Of a DNA stretch of 64,000 bases, positions 8,544 to 17,198 are shown one piece after another. The notes beneath the pieces are model-generated. The model was not told the origin of the DNA and ran no database searches. It saw only the letters and a list, made by a program, of their open reading frames with translations. The position numbers and the translations under genes are program-made. Source of the stretch: Streptomyces sp. NBC_00490 (GTDB taxonomy: Bacteria; Actinomycetota; Actinomycetes; Streptomycetales; Streptomycetaceae). How positions within the stretch are numbered: position 1 is the first letter of the stretch; every line of letters starts with the position of its first letter. The DNA lies in the NCBI RefSeq assembly GCF_036013645.1, contig NZ_CP107869.1, positions 6,882,001-6,946,000 on the forward strand, given 5' to 3'.

Positions 8544-9168
8544 CCCCCGCGATCGTGTTCCGCTCACTGGGCTGGACGTACACCAGACCGTCCCCCTCGA
8601 AGCGGATCTGGAAGGCCTCGCCGCCGCCCTCTCCCATGAGGGTGCGGAATGTCACACCGGACTGGAAGGACTGCCGCAGATTCCCCTGGTGCGCGATGTA
8701 CGCCCCCGGGTCGACGCTCAGCGGGTACTGCGGGCTGACCCGCAGCACCACGGCCGGACCGTCCGAGGTGATCGCCGCCTGGCCATGGCCCTCGACGGTG
8801 GTCGTGAACAGCCCGTTGCCCTGCGAGGCGCCGCGCAGCCCCGTGAAAGTGGTCCCCGTCCGCAGCCCCCCGTCGGTCGCGAGTAGATTGCTCGACTCCA
8901 CGTAGAGCTTGTCCCCCTGGAGACCGACGAGATTGATCTCGGAGGCGCGATCGGCGAACCAGCAGGTCCCCTGCCCCCTCACCTCCATCACCGTCATCTG
9001 CTCACCGGTGATCCGCCGGGTCACCATGCCCCGGATGCCCTCACCGCCACCGCTGAGCTTCTTGAACGCCATCTGTCCGTCGTACGCGACCATCGAGCCG
9101 TTCTTCGCCTTCACGGCGTCCCCGGTCATCTCGACGGCGAGCACCTTGCTTCCTTGAAGTCGGAACAT
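8536..9168 (-). CDS. AIM24-family protein (first of three)
   Basis: A 210-residue AIM24-family protein beginning MFRLQGSKVLAVEM, the standard start of this family. The motifs RGMVTRRITGEQMTVMEV, GNGLFTTTVEGHGQAAI and EAFQIRFEGDGLVYVQPSE match the same positions in the two downstream copies. The start is ATG at 9168 with only weak Shine-Dalgarno sequence; the frame is open to 9243 but that part lacks similarity. It leads a tightly packed three-gene operon. Cytosolic by sequence; the molecular role is unknown. Confidence 0.82.
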   Translation of the reverse strand: MFRLQGSKVLAVEMTGDAVKAKNGSMVAYDGQMAFKKLSGGGEGIRGMVTRRITGEQMTVMEVRGQGTCWFADRASEINLVGLQGDKLYVESSNLLATDGGLRTGTTFTGLRGASQGNGLFTTTVEGHGQAAITSDGPAVVLRVSPQYPLSVDPGAYIAHQGNLRQSFQSGVTFRTLMGEGGGEAFQIRFEGDGLVYVQPSERNTIAGDV

Positions 9169-9253
9169 CGCCACGCTGCGAAGGTAGCCCGCGGAAAGGC
9201 CTTGCCGACAGAGCCCGTGGGTGGAGAGGGACCCTGATCGCACCCCTAGGGGG

Positions 9254-9571
9254 TCAGCGACGGGCTCCGGGCAGCCGTATGACCGCCTTCCCCGAGGTCA
9301 GGTCGACGGTGGAGTGCGGGGGCGCGCCGTCCTCCTCGTCGTCCCGCATCACCAGCGCGCTCTGGCGTTCCTTCAGCTCGCTCTGCTTGCCGGGCGAGAG
9401 GGCGGCGTGCAGTTGCTCGAAGCCGGTCGCGGAGACCTGCCCCTGCCGGGCAGCGTTGCGCCAGGGCAGCGCTCCGGCCCGGCCGGCCCGCAGCAGCAGC
9501 TGATCGACGAAGGCCAGCACAGTGAGCAGCACGACCAGTCCCGGCAGGGTCATGAAGAAGACGAACTGCAC
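9254..9571 (-). CDS. Small membrane-anchored protein (DUF6191-like)
   Basis: A 105-residue protein with one N-terminal membrane helix ([20 protein letters not shown]) and a polar C-terminal tail containing [19 protein letters not shown] and [19 protein letters not shown] recognise the pattern as the DUF6191 family of Streptomyces; its function is unknown. GTG at 9571 is preferred over ATG at 9553 because AGGAG lies six bases upstream. It is divergent from the DUF3817 gene. Confidence 0.72.
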   Translation of the reverse strand: MQFVFFMTLPGLVVLLTVLAFVDQLLLRAGRAGALPWRNAARQGQVSATGFEQLHAALSPGKQSELKERQSALVMRDDEEDGAPPHSTVDLTSGKAVIRLPGARR

Positions 9572-9700
9572 ACGCGCTCCTGGCTGCGAGACACCGACGA
9601 CGGACCCCCCAGCCTGTCCCCGCTCGGCCGTTTGCCACAATGGACAAACGTTTGTGCACGCATTCACAAAGCGTCGACGCCCCTCCACCGAAGGTGACCC

Positions 9701-10048
9701 GTGGACCTCAAGACCGCCAGCGCCCTCCGCCGCCTCCGCCTCGTCTCCGCCCCCGAGGCGGTCTCGTTCCTGCTCCTGCTCGTCTGCTCGGTCCTGAAGC
9801 GGACCACGGAGTTCAACGCGGTGCCCGTGATGGGCATGGTCCACGGCGTCCTGTTCGTCCTCTACGTGATCTTCTGGGCCGACGCCTGGAACCGCACGAA
9901 GTGGCCCGTGAAGACCGCCGCCCTCTACTTCGTCCTCTCGGTCCTGCCCACCGGCGGCTTCTTCGCCGAGCGCAAGCTCAAGCGCGAGGCCGAGGACGCG
10001 GTCATCGCCTCCCGCGCCCGCCAGGAGAGCGCGGTGAAGGCGTCGTGA
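9701..10048 (+). CDS. DUF3817 membrane protein
   Basis: A 115-residue protein with three predicted membrane helices ([48 protein letters not shown]) and a basic tail. The motifs HGVLFVLYV and [11 protein letters not shown] are those of DUF3817, a small integral membrane family of unknown function common in actinobacteria. GTG at 9701 follows GAAGGTGACC. Its stop overlaps the start of the thiamine-binding gene, so both are translated together. A paralogue lies at 19654-19995. Confidence 0.82.
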   Translation: MDLKTASALRRLRLVSAPEAVSFLLLLVCSVLKRTTEFNAVPVMGMVHGVLFVLYVIFWADAWNRTKWPVKTAALYFVLSVLPTGGFFAERKLKREAEDAVIASRARQESAVKAS

Positions 10049-10338
10049 TCGTCGCCTTCTCCGTCACCCCGCTCGGCGTCGGCGACGAGGTGGGGGAGTA
10101 CGTCGCCGACGCCGTCCGCGTCGTCCGCGAATCGGGCCTCCCCAACCGCACCGACGCGATGTTCACCTCGATCGAGGGCGACTGGGACGAGGTCATGGAC
10201 GTCGTGAAGCGCGCCGTCGCCGCGGTCGAGGCACGCGCCCCGCGCGTCTCCCTGGTCCTCAAGGCGGACATCCGCCCGGGCGTGACCGACGGCCTGACCT
10301 CCAAGGTGGCAACGGTGGAGCGTCACCTCACCGACTGA
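10045..10338 (+). CDS. MTH1187-family thiamine-binding protein
   Basis: A 97-residue protein with a ferredoxin-like fold of the MTH1187/YkoF-like family: [20 protein letters not shown], the central [20 protein letters not shown], and [13 protein letters not shown] near the end. Family members bind thiamine or related small ligands and are cytosolic oligomers. GTG at 10045 overlaps the DUF3817 stop (GTGA), strong evidence for coupled translation. The link to a membrane protein may indicate a transport or sensing role (inference). Confidence 0.82.
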   Translation: MIVAFSVTPLGVGDEVGEYVADAVRVVRESGLPNRTDAMFTSIEGDWDEVMDVVKRAVAAVEARAPRVSLVLKADIRPGVTDGLTSKVATVERHLTD

Positions 10339-10370
10339 GCGCCCCTGGAAGCACGGTGCGGCTCCGTCGT

Positions 10371-10407
10371 GGCTGGTCGCGCAGTTCCCCGCGCCCCTTC
10401 GGGGCGC
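10371..10407 (+). repeat. Interspersed 37-bp repeat, copy 1
   Basis: The unit begins GGCTGGTCGCGCAGTTCCCC and ends in a hairpin with a GCGCCCC stem and TTC loop (10391-10407). It is identical to the copy at 42723-42759. It lies 33 bases after the thiamine-binding gene and may serve as its terminator. Confidence 0.8.
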
Positions 10408-10439
10408 GGCGGACAGTGAGCCGCAACGCCCCGGCCCCC

Positions 10440-10930
10440 GACGGGCACCACAGACGCATGCGCACTGCCCCCCAAGCGGGACGCACCCGCAGGCGCACCG
10501 CCGCACCGCCCCCAGGCGGGTCGGCCCCGCGCGCACCGCCCAGGCGGAACGCAGCCGCACCGCCCCCGGCGGGGCGCCACCCACGCATACGCACCGCCCC
10601 CAGGTGGGACACCCACGCTCGCGCGCCGCCTCCAAGCGGGACGCCCCCGCAGGTGCACCGCCGCACCGCCCCCCAGGCGGAACGCAGCCGCATTCGCCCC
10701 CGGCGGGGCACCACCCACGCATGCGCACCGCCCCCAGGCGGGGCACCCACGCATGCGCACCGCCCCCAGGCGGGGCACCCACGCTCGCGCGCCGCCTCCA
10801 AGCGGGACGCCCCCGCAGGCGCACCGCCGCACCGCCCCCCAGGCGGAACGCAGCCGCATTCGCCCCCGGCGGGGCGCCACCCACGCATGCGCACCGCCGC
10901 ACCGCCCCCAGGCGGGACGGGCCCGCGCAT
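10440..10930. repeat. Array of small GC hairpin repeats
   Basis: About fourteen units of the type GCACCGCCCCCAGGCGGG follow one another; each can fold as a short CCGCC/GGCGG stem. Variants such as CGCCTCCAAGCGGG keep the pairing. Within the array, 10611-10732 recurs at 10777-10898 (122 bp, two differences, 166-bp offset), so it grew by segmental duplication. Two ACCCACGCATGCGCACCGCC blocks lie side by side between them. It sits between the thiamine-binding gene and cslA. Confidence 0.75.
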
Positions 10931-11217
10931 GCGCAACGGCGAGAAGGGGACGTACCGGGGGGTGTCCGCCCGCAGCGTCGGGCGACCAACCAACCGCACA
11001 TGCCCAACCCACAGCACCGCCCGACCGAGGACGGACACCCCCCGGTGCGGCACCGACCCCCAACGACGAGTAGTGCGCAACGCACGCCCCCACCGAAGCC
11101 GCCACAGGCCGCCGCAGGCACCCCGCACCCCCACTCGCCTGGACCCTCCCAGTTCGACACGCCCCTAAATCTCCACTTGTGTGTGGATATCGGCTCGTTC
11201 GATCACTGGAGGGCGCT

Positions 11218-13005
11218 GTGCGGCCGGAGGGCTACGACTACGACACCCACAGCCGACTTGCCGGACCGCTCACCGAGCCGTCCGAAGAGAAGTACCGGGT
11301 GCAGTACACCTCACTCCTCGCAGGCGAGCCGCACCGAATACGCGCGATCCTTCTGATGACCCTCGCGCCCCTGCTCACCGGCGCCCTGCTGGTCTACCTC
11401 GTCTGGCCCACCCACTGGGTCGAACGCGAGGGCGGCGACGGGTGGATGGTCGGCCTCGACATCACGATGCTCATAGCCATCGCGCTCATCGAGCTGTTCA
11501 TGGTCGTCAACGTCGTCTCCGTCGCCCACGCCACCCTCGTGGCCCGCGACCCCGTCCCCGTCACCCCCGAACCCGGCACCCGCGTCGCCTTCCTCACGAC
11601 GTACGTCCCGGGCAAGGAACCCCTGGAGATGGTCCGCGCCACCCTCGAGGGCGCCACGAGGATCACCCACACCGGCCCCCTGGACGTCTGGCTCCTGGAC
11701 GAGGGCGACGACGAACCGGCCAAGGCCCTGTGCGCGGAACTCGGTGTACGGCACTTCACCCGCCACGGCGTCCCCGAGTGGAACAGACCCAAGGGCGTCC
11801 ACAAGGCGAACACCAAGCACGGGAACTACAACGCCTGGATCGCCATGCACGGCGACGCGTACGACTTCTTCGCCTCGGTCGACACCGACCACGTCCCGCT
11901 CCCCAACTTCCTGGAGCGGATGATGGGTTACCTCCGGGACCCGGACGTCGCCTTCGTCGTGGGCCCGCAGGTGTACGGCAACTACCACAACCCCGTCACC
12001 AAGGCCGCCGAGTCCCAGCAGTTCCTCTTCCACGCGCTGATCCAGCGCGCCGGCAACCGCTACCGCGCCCCCATGTTCGTCGGCACCAACAACGTCGTAC
12101 GCATCGCGGCCGTGAAGCAGATCGGCGGCCTGTACGACTCCATCACCGAGGACATGGCCACCGGCTTCGAGCTCCACCGCCACCGCAACCCGAGAACCCG
12201 CAACCACTGGCGCAGCGTCTACACCCCCGACGTCCTCGCCGTCGGCGAAGGCCCCGCCTCCTGGACGGACTTCTTCACCCAGCAGATGCGGTGGTCGCGC
12301 GGCACGTACGAGACGCTCTTCAAGCAGTACTGGAAGGCACCGTTCACGATGCCGCCCGGGCGCCTCCTCTCGTACACGCTGATGCTCGTCTACTACCCGA
12401 TGACGGCCGTCAACTGGTTCCTGGGCATCCTGAGCTGTTTCCTGTTCCTCTGGTTCGGCGCGTCCGGCACTCAGGTCGCCGCATCCGTCTGGCTGATGCT
12501 CTACAGCGACGCGGCCGCCCTCCAGATCGGCCTCTACCTCTGGAACCGCCGCCACAACGTCTCCCCGCACGAGCCCGAGGGCTCCGGCGGCCTCGCGGGC
12601 ATGGCGATGTCGGCCCTCTCCGCGCCGATCTACCTGAAGTCCTTCGGCGAGGCCCTCATCCGCCGCCCCAGCCGCTTCGTCGTCACCCCGAAGGGCGGCG
12701 ACGCCAGCCCCGACCGGCTGCTCACCTTCCGCATCCACCTGTTCTGGGCGGCCCTCCTCGCGACCTCGCTGGCCGGCTCGGTCGTCCTGGACCACACGCA
12801 TGTGGCGATGCGCACCTGGGCGGTCCTGGCCATGGCGATATCCCTGGCCCCGGTCGGTGTGTGGATCTCCACCCGCCTGAAGGAACGCCAGGCCCACCGC
12901 TCCAGGACGACGGTCACAGCCACAGCCTCAGTCACCCCCCGTCCCGTCGACGGCACCGAGCCCGCCCTCGCCACCACCTCCAGCACCACGACAGGAGGCA
13001 ACTAG
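11218..13005 (+). CDS. cslA: Cellulose synthase-like glycosyltransferase CslA
   Basis: A 595-residue membrane glycosyltransferase of family GT2. Two N-terminal helices (about 43-63 and 81-105) precede the cytosolic catalytic domain, and four or more helices follow. The processive-synthase residues are present: D161 (WLLDEGDD), DTD at 222-224, TED at 310-312 and QQMRW at 355-359. GTG at 11218 follows GGAGGG. Two bases separate it from glxA. In Streptomyces, CslA and GlxA work together at hyphal tips to lay down a beta-glucan needed for aerial growth and attachment (family knowledge). The upstream region is the hairpin array. Confidence 0.9.
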   Translation: MRPEGYDYDTHSRLAGPLTEPSEEKYRVQYTSLLAGEPHRIRAILLMTLAPLLTGALLVYLVWPTHWVEREGGDGWMVGLDITMLIAIALIELFMVVNVVSVAHATLVARDPVPVTPEPGTRVAFLTTYVPGKEPLEMVRATLEGATRITHTGPLDVWLLDEGDDEPAKALCAELGVRHFTRHGVPEWNRPKGVHKANTKHGNYNAWIAMHGDAYDFFASVDTDHVPLPNFLERMMGYLRDPDVAFVVGPQVYGNYHNPVTKAAESQQFLFHALIQRAGNRYRAPMFVGTNNVVRIAAVKQIGGLYDSITEDMATGFELHRHRNPRTRNHWRSVYTPDVLAVGEGPASWTDFFTQQMRWSRGTYETLFKQYWKAPFTMPPGRLLSYTLMLVYYPMTAVNWFLGILSCFLFLWFGASGTQVAASVWLMLYSDAAALQIGLYLWNRRHNVSPHEPEGSGGLAGMAMSALSAPIYLKSFGEALIRRPSRFVVTPKGGDASPDRLLTFRIHLFWAALLATSLAGSVVLDHTHVAMRTWAVLAMAISLAPVGVWISTRLKERQAHRSRTTVTATASVTPRPVDGTEPALATTSSTTTGGN

Positions 13006-13007
13006 GC

Positions 13008-14963
13008 ATGGCCTACCAGCCGTCCCAGCGCACCAAGAAGACCGTCCTCGGCATCGGCGGCATCGCCGTCCTCGTCGGCCTGAACGCCCCGGCCGCGCTC
13101 GACTTCGCCGGTGATCAGTACTACGCGTACAAGATCGCCCAGCCCGGGTACAAGGCGAAGTACGGGAGTTGGAGCCGGGTCGACATCCCGGAGGAGTACC
13201 GCACCAACGCCATCCACGCGGCGCTCCTGCACACCGGCAAGGTACTCATCGTCGCGGGCTCCGGGAACGAACAGAAGAAGTTCGACGAGGGGTCCTTCGA
13301 CACCGTTCTCTGGGACCCGGCCAAGGACACCTTCAAGAAGATCCCGACCCCCGACGACTTCTTCTGCTCGGGGCACGCCCAACTCCCGGACGGCAGGCTC
13401 CTCGTGGCCGGCGGTACGGCCCGCTACGAGCTGCTCGACGGCGAGGTGGACCGGGCCGGCGGCGGCATGCGCGTGAAGAACGAGAACCCCGACAAGGCGA
13501 TCGTCCTGAAGAAGGGGACCCGCTTCCGCTCGCCCGCCGGGGTCGAGTACGCCACCAAGTTCGACGTCACCGTCCCCAAGGCGAAGAAGACCTTCAAGGT
13601 CACCTACAACGCCCGCGGGGTGATGCAGCCCTGGCAGACGAAGGTGACGGCCGCCGAGGCGCGGGTCTTCGTGGAGGCCGTGGAGAAGGGCCCGATGTCC
13701 GTCACGGAGAAGCAGGCCCAGTACGAGATCGTGGGCCTGAACGGCGAGGACGCGGACAACGCCTACGGCCTCAGCGAGAAGATCACCCTCGACAAGCAGG
13801 ACTTCCAGGGCATCCGCGCCGCCTACGAGTTCGACCCGCTCGCCGAGAAGTACATCCCGGTCGACCCGATGGACAAGGCCCGCTGGTACCCGACCCTGGT
13901 CGGCCTCGACGACGGCCGCGTCCTCGCCGTCTCCGGCCTGGACGACGTGGGGATGATCGACCCGGGCGACAACGAGATCTACGACCCGAAGACGAAGAAG
14001 TGGTCACCAGGCCCCAAGCGGTACTTCCCCACGTACCCGGCGCTCTTCCTCACCAAGGGCGGCAAGCTCTTCTACCCGGCCTCCAACGCCGGTTACGGGC
14101 CTGCCGACATGGGCCGCGAACCGGGGCTGTGGGACCTGAAGACCAACACCTTCGAGAAGGTCCCCGGTCTGCGCGACGCCGACGAGACGGAGACCTCGGC
14201 GTCCCTCCTCCTGCCGCCCGCGCAGGACCAGAAGGTGATGATCCTCGGCGGCGGAGGCGTCGGCGAGTCGAAGAAGTCGACCCCGCGCACGGCCGTGGTC
14301 GACCTGAAGAAGGACAACCCCGTCTTCGAGGACGGCCCCGACCTCCCGCAGGGCACGCGGTACCTGAACAGCGTGATCATGCCGGACGACACCGTGTTCA
14401 CCGCGAACGGCGCCGAGGACTACCGCGGCCGCAGTGCCAGCAACATCCTCAAGGCGCAGTTCTACGACCCGAATGGCAACGTCTTCCACGAGGCCGCGTC
14501 CCCGACGGTGGGCCGCAACTACCACTCCGAGGCGCTGCTGCTGCCCGACGGAAGGGTCGCCAGCTTCGGCTCCGACCCGCTCTACGACGACCAGCAGAAC
14601 ACCAAACTGGGTCACTTCGAGCAGCGCATGGAGATCTTCACACCGCCGGCCCTGCACCGTGGCGGCGCCGACCGCCCCGAACTGAAGGACGGACCGAAGG
14701 AACTCGGCGCGGACCACCGCGCGACCTTCCGCACCGCCGACGCGGACCGGATCGCCGAGGCGCGGCTGATGCGGCCGAGCGCGGTGACGCACACCACCGA
14801 CGTCGAACAGCGCTCCATCGAGCTCGGCATCACGAAGAACGCGAACGCCGTCACCTTCGAGGTGCCCAAGGACCCGGCTCTGGTGCCGCCCGGCTGGTAC
14901 ATGCTGTTCGTGACGGACGCGGACGGCACCCCGTCCGAAGCGAAGTGGATCCAGGTGAAGTAG
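13008..14963 (+). CDS. glxA: Radical copper oxidase GlxA
   Basis: A 651-residue extracytoplasmic enzyme of the galactose oxidase-like family, anchored by one N-terminal helix (TVLGIGGIAVLVGLNAPAAL). Kelch-type beta-propeller repeats carry the active site: C120 (DDFFCSGHAQLPDGR) for the Tyr-Cys cofactor, Y294 (ARWYPTLVGLDDGRV), Y505-H506 (GRNYHSEALLLPDGR) and H595 (AVTHTTDVEQR). The C-terminal domain ends PPGWYMLFV. Y294 is assigned by motif position only. ATG at 13008 follows AGGAGGCAAC, which overlaps the cslA stop region. It is thought to modify the CslA glycan during export (family knowledge). Confidence 0.9.
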   Translation: MAYQPSQRTKKTVLGIGGIAVLVGLNAPAALDFAGDQYYAYKIAQPGYKAKYGSWSRVDIPEEYRTNAIHAALLHTGKVLIVAGSGNEQKKFDEGSFDTVLWDPAKDTFKKIPTPDDFFCSGHAQLPDGRLLVAGGTARYELLDGEVDRAGGGMRVKNENPDKAIVLKKGTRFRSPAGVEYATKFDVTVPKAKKTFKVTYNARGVMQPWQTKVTAAEARVFVEAVEKGPMSVTEKQAQYEIVGLNGEDADNAYGLSEKITLDKQDFQGIRAAYEFDPLAEKYIPVDPMDKARWYPTLVGLDDGRVLAVSGLDDVGMIDPGDNEIYDPKTKKWSPGPKRYFPTYPALFLTKGGKLFYPASNAGYGPADMGREPGLWDLKTNTFEKVPGLRDADETETSASLLLPPAQDQKVMILGGGGVGESKKSTPRTAVVDLKKDNPVFEDGPDLPQGTRYLNSVIMPDDTVFTANGAEDYRGRSASNILKAQFYDPNGNVFHEAASPTVGRNYHSEALLLPDGRVASFGSDPLYDDQQNTKLGHFEQRMEIFTPPALHRGGADRPELKDGPKELGADHRATFRTADADRIAEARLMRPSAVTHTTDVEQRSIELGITKNANAVTFEVPKDPALVPPGWYMLFVTDADGTPSEAKWIQVK

Positions 14964-14994
14964 ACGGAGCGGTTGGCGCGGTCGAAGTGGCCGG

Positions 14995-15993
14995 TCAGTT
15001 CCGGGAGTTGTCCGCCAGCCCCAGGGCGTACTCCGGCCACCACTGCCCGGCGTCCGGACCGCCCTCGCAGGTCCCGTCCGACTCGCCGGGCCGCTTGACC
15101 CACAGATAGGCGTCCAGGGCCGTCTCGCCGGTGCTCGTCGTCGGCGCGGTGCCCAGCGCCCGGCCGGGCGGGTTGCACCACACGCCCGGCAGCGGCCCGT
15201 TGCCGTTACGGCTGCTGTCGATGACGAAGTGCTTGCCGTCGAGGTCCTTGGAGAGGCGGCGGCCGTACTCCTTGGTGACGGCGTCGGTCTGGAAGTTGGA
15301 GACGTTCAGCGAGAAGCCGTCGGCCTTCGCCACGCCTGCCCGCAGCAGTGGCTCGACCAGCTTCTTGGGCTGCCGGATCCACGACGGGTTGCCCGCGTCG
15401 AGGTACACCTTGGTGTTCGGCTGCCGCTTCAGCCGGTCGATCGCCTCGGCCAGCAACTGCTCGCGCTCGGCGTGGTATTCGCCCGGTGTGCAGCCGTCCA
15501 CGATGTGCGCGACCGCGTCGGGTTCCAGGACGACGAGGGCCTTCGCGTCACCGAGCGCGTCCGCGAACCTCCCGATCCACTGCCGGTAGGCGTCCGCGTC
15601 CGCGGCCCCGCCCGCCGAGTGCTGGCCGCAGTCCCGGTGCGGGATGTTGTACGCGACGAACAGTGCCGTACGGTCCTCGGCCGCGGCCGAGCCGATGGCC
15701 GCCCTGACGGTCGGACCCGGGTCGATCTCACCGGCCGGCCACAGCGCGGCCGGCTGGTCCGCGATCTTCTGGAGCCGCGCCGCGTCCCGGGTACGGCCCT
15801 CCCGCTGCCACAGCTGGATCTGCTGGGCGGCGGAACTGTTGGGGTCCACCCAGAACGGGGACGCCGGATCCGTGTCCGACTTCCTGCTGGCCGCGCCGGC
15901 GACGGAGGCCTCCTCGACGTCGGACGCGGAGGAGCAGCCTGCGGCGAGCGCGAGGGTTGTGAGGACCGCGAGGGTGTGGGTCAGCCGGGGCAT
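14995..15993 (-). CDS. GH6 family cellulase-like lipoprotein (CslZ-like)
   Basis: A 332-residue secreted glycoside hydrolase of family 6. The lipobox LALAAGC places the lipidated cysteine at 20. Family signatures are YNIPHRDCGQHSAGG (general acid Asp), VVLEPDAVAHIVDGC, GFSLNVSNFQ, HFVIDSSRNGNGPLPGVWCN-type and YLWVKRPGESDG. ATG at 15993 follows GGGAG. It is convergent with cslA-glxA, matching the endoglucanase found beside these genes in other streptomycetes, where it probably trims the CslA product (inference). The symbol is left empty because only the neighbourhood supports cslZ. Confidence 0.85.
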   Translation of the reverse strand: MPRLTHTLAVLTTLALAAGCSSASDVEEASVAGAASRKSDTDPASPFWVDPNSSAAQQIQLWQREGRTRDAARLQKIADQPAALWPAGEIDPGPTVRAAIGSAAAEDRTALFVAYNIPHRDCGQHSAGGAADADAYRQWIGRFADALGDAKALVVLEPDAVAHIVDGCTPGEYHAEREQLLAEAIDRLKRQPNTKVYLDAGNPSWIRQPKKLVEPLLRAGVAKADGFSLNVSNFQTDAVTKEYGRRLSKDLDGKHFVIDSSRNGNGPLPGVWCNPPGRALGTAPTTSTGETALDAYLWVKRPGESDGTCEGGPDAGQWWPEYALGLADNSRN

Positions 15994-16119
15994 GCTGCTC
16001 CCTTGCGCGAGGGTGACGTTGGGTAAGGGTGCGTCACCCATCGTCACATGGGTCACCTGTCCGAACCGGATGCGACACCGCTCCGCGGGGAGGGCCGCGT
16101 TCGTCTGCGGGTTGGTGGG

Positions 16120-16147
16120 GGCTGGTCGCGCAGTTCCCCGCGCCCCT
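16120..16147 (+). repeat. Interspersed repeat, copy 2 (truncated)
   Basis: Twenty-eight bases starting GGCTGGTCGCGCAGTTCCCC match the first part of the 37-bp unit, and then the hairpin half is lost. The TAG stop of the minus-strand regulator gene (complement of 16146-16148) lies at the break. Confidence 0.75.
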
Positions 16148-17138
16148 AGCGAGGCGCTGGCGCGGCCCCGCTCAGGGCGATCCCCAGCGGGGTGCGTTCG
16201 TACAAAACCTGGTGGCCGTACCTTCTCGCGGTGAGCAGGCCCGCGTCGCGCAGGACCGTCAGGTGGGCGGAGACGGATGACGGGGCGAGGCCGAGGCGGT
16301 GGGCCAGGGCGGTTGTGGTGGCTGGTTCGTCGAGTGCGGCGAGTACGGCGGCCCGGCCGCGGCCGAGGAGTCGTACGAGCGAGTCGGACGTACGGTCGTC
16401 GGGCTCGGCCCACAACCCGCCGATGCCCCGCGCCGGATACGCGAGGGTCGGCTGCCAGGGCGGGTCGAAGGTGCTGACCACGTCGGGCCAGATGAAGACG
16501 CTCGGCATGAGCACCAGCCCCTGGCCCTCGAGCCGTCGCTCGTGCTCGCCCCGGTGCTCGACGGTCAGCGTCCCCGCGTCCCACCCGAACCGCCGGCTGA
16601 TCTCCGGCAGCAGTCCGCCGAGCCCCACCTCGGCCAGCCGGCGCGAGTGGAAGGCGACGTCGGCCTCCAGCAGGGCGCGCAGCCGGGGCCAGTCCGGGGC
16701 GACGAGGGTGCGCCAGACCTCCTCGACCGCGTCGGACAGTTCCCGCACCATCCGGACGGGATCCCGCATCCAGGCCCGTCCGTGCACCGACTCCAGGGCG
16801 CCGGGCGTGCACGCGAGCGACTTCGCGGTGTCCGCGCGCGCGGCCGCCGGATCACTCGCGCGTACGGCCGCGATCTCCTCCTCGAAGGTGGCCCCGGGCC
16901 CGAGCGGGGGCGGGCCCAGCCAGTCGGGGGAGTGCCCGCGGCGGGGCATGAGCAGCCACAACGGCGTGAGGTCCAGCTCGGCGGCCGCGGTGCGGATCCG
17001 GCGCAGCCAGGGCGTGTGATAGCCGTGCCGGTCGGGCCGCTTCAGGGTGCGGACGACTTCCTGCGTCTCCCAGAGAGGGGAGATCGCGAAGCGGCAGCGG
17101 AGGAAGTCGTCCTCACCGAAGTGCAGTCGCGAAGGCAT
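16146..17138 (-). CDS. ArsR-type winged-helix regulator (DUF5937)
   Basis: A 330-residue regulator. The first 230 residues (MPSRLHFGEDDFLRCRFA..., LTPLWLLMPRRGHSPDW, VFIWPDVVSTFDPPWQP) form the DUF5937-type sensor region. The C-terminal 70 residues form an ArsR winged helix (TTTALAHRLGLAPSSVSAHL, then LLTARRYGHQVLYERT). The metal-binding ELCVCDL motif of classical ArsR is absent, so a metal role is unlikely. It is divergent from the MFS gene at 17239 with an inverted repeat between them, suggesting it represses that exporter and itself (inference). Confidence 0.82.
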   Translation of the reverse strand: MPSRLHFGEDDFLRCRFAISPLWETQEVVRTLKRPDRHGYHTPWLRRIRTAAAELDLTPLWLLMPRRGHSPDWLGPPPLGPGATFEEEIAAVRASDPAAARADTAKSLACTPGALESVHGRAWMRDPVRMVRELSDAVEEVWRTLVAPDWPRLRALLEADVAFHSRRLAEVGLGGLLPEISRRFGWDAGTLTVEHRGEHERRLEGQGLVLMPSVFIWPDVVSTFDPPWQPTLAYPARGIGGLWAEPDDRTSDSLVRLLGRGRAAVLAALDEPATTTALAHRLGLAPSSVSAHLTVLRDAGLLTARRYGHQVLYERTPLGIALSGAAPAPR

Positions 17139-17182
17139 ACGCGTCCCTGGCTGGATGGCTGGATGAGTGGCTGGCAGGAAGA

Positions 17183-17198
17183 TTCGGCTGTGTCCGAA
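17183..17198. promoter_or_regulatory. Inverted repeat operator candidate
   Basis: TTCGG-N6-CCGAA lies in the 100-bp region between the divergent regulator (16146-17138) and MFS gene (17239). It is a plausible ArsR-type operator by position and symmetry only. Next to it are imperfect tandem TGGCTGGA units (17152-17174). Confidence 0.4.

Larger units (their letters stand above)
10339..11217. other. Long gene-free repeat-rich region
   Basis: About 880 bases without a convincing gene. It starts with a copy of the 37-bp interspersed repeat (10371-10407), continues with the hairpin array (10440-10930) and ends with a less repetitive A/C-rich stretch leading into the cslA promoter. All frames on both strands are open because the composition is extreme, but the translations are low-complexity without family features. 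Confidence 0.7.

Noticed and set aside
10440..10930. CRISPR array
   Set aside because: Units are not separated by unique spacers of constant length, repeats vary, and no cas gene is near.
9925..11160. Long minus-strand open frames of 260-411 codons across the repeat region
   Set aside because: Their translations are Ala/Gly/Arg/Trp low complexity produced by the repeated hairpin units; they run antisense to the well-supported thiamine-binding gene and have no ribosome-binding site.
11181..14963. Single 1260-codon frame covering cslA and glxA
   Set aside because: Its first half is an out-of-frame Arg/Pro-rich shadow of cslA that happens to run into the true glxA frame; glxA has its own ATG and AGGAGG.
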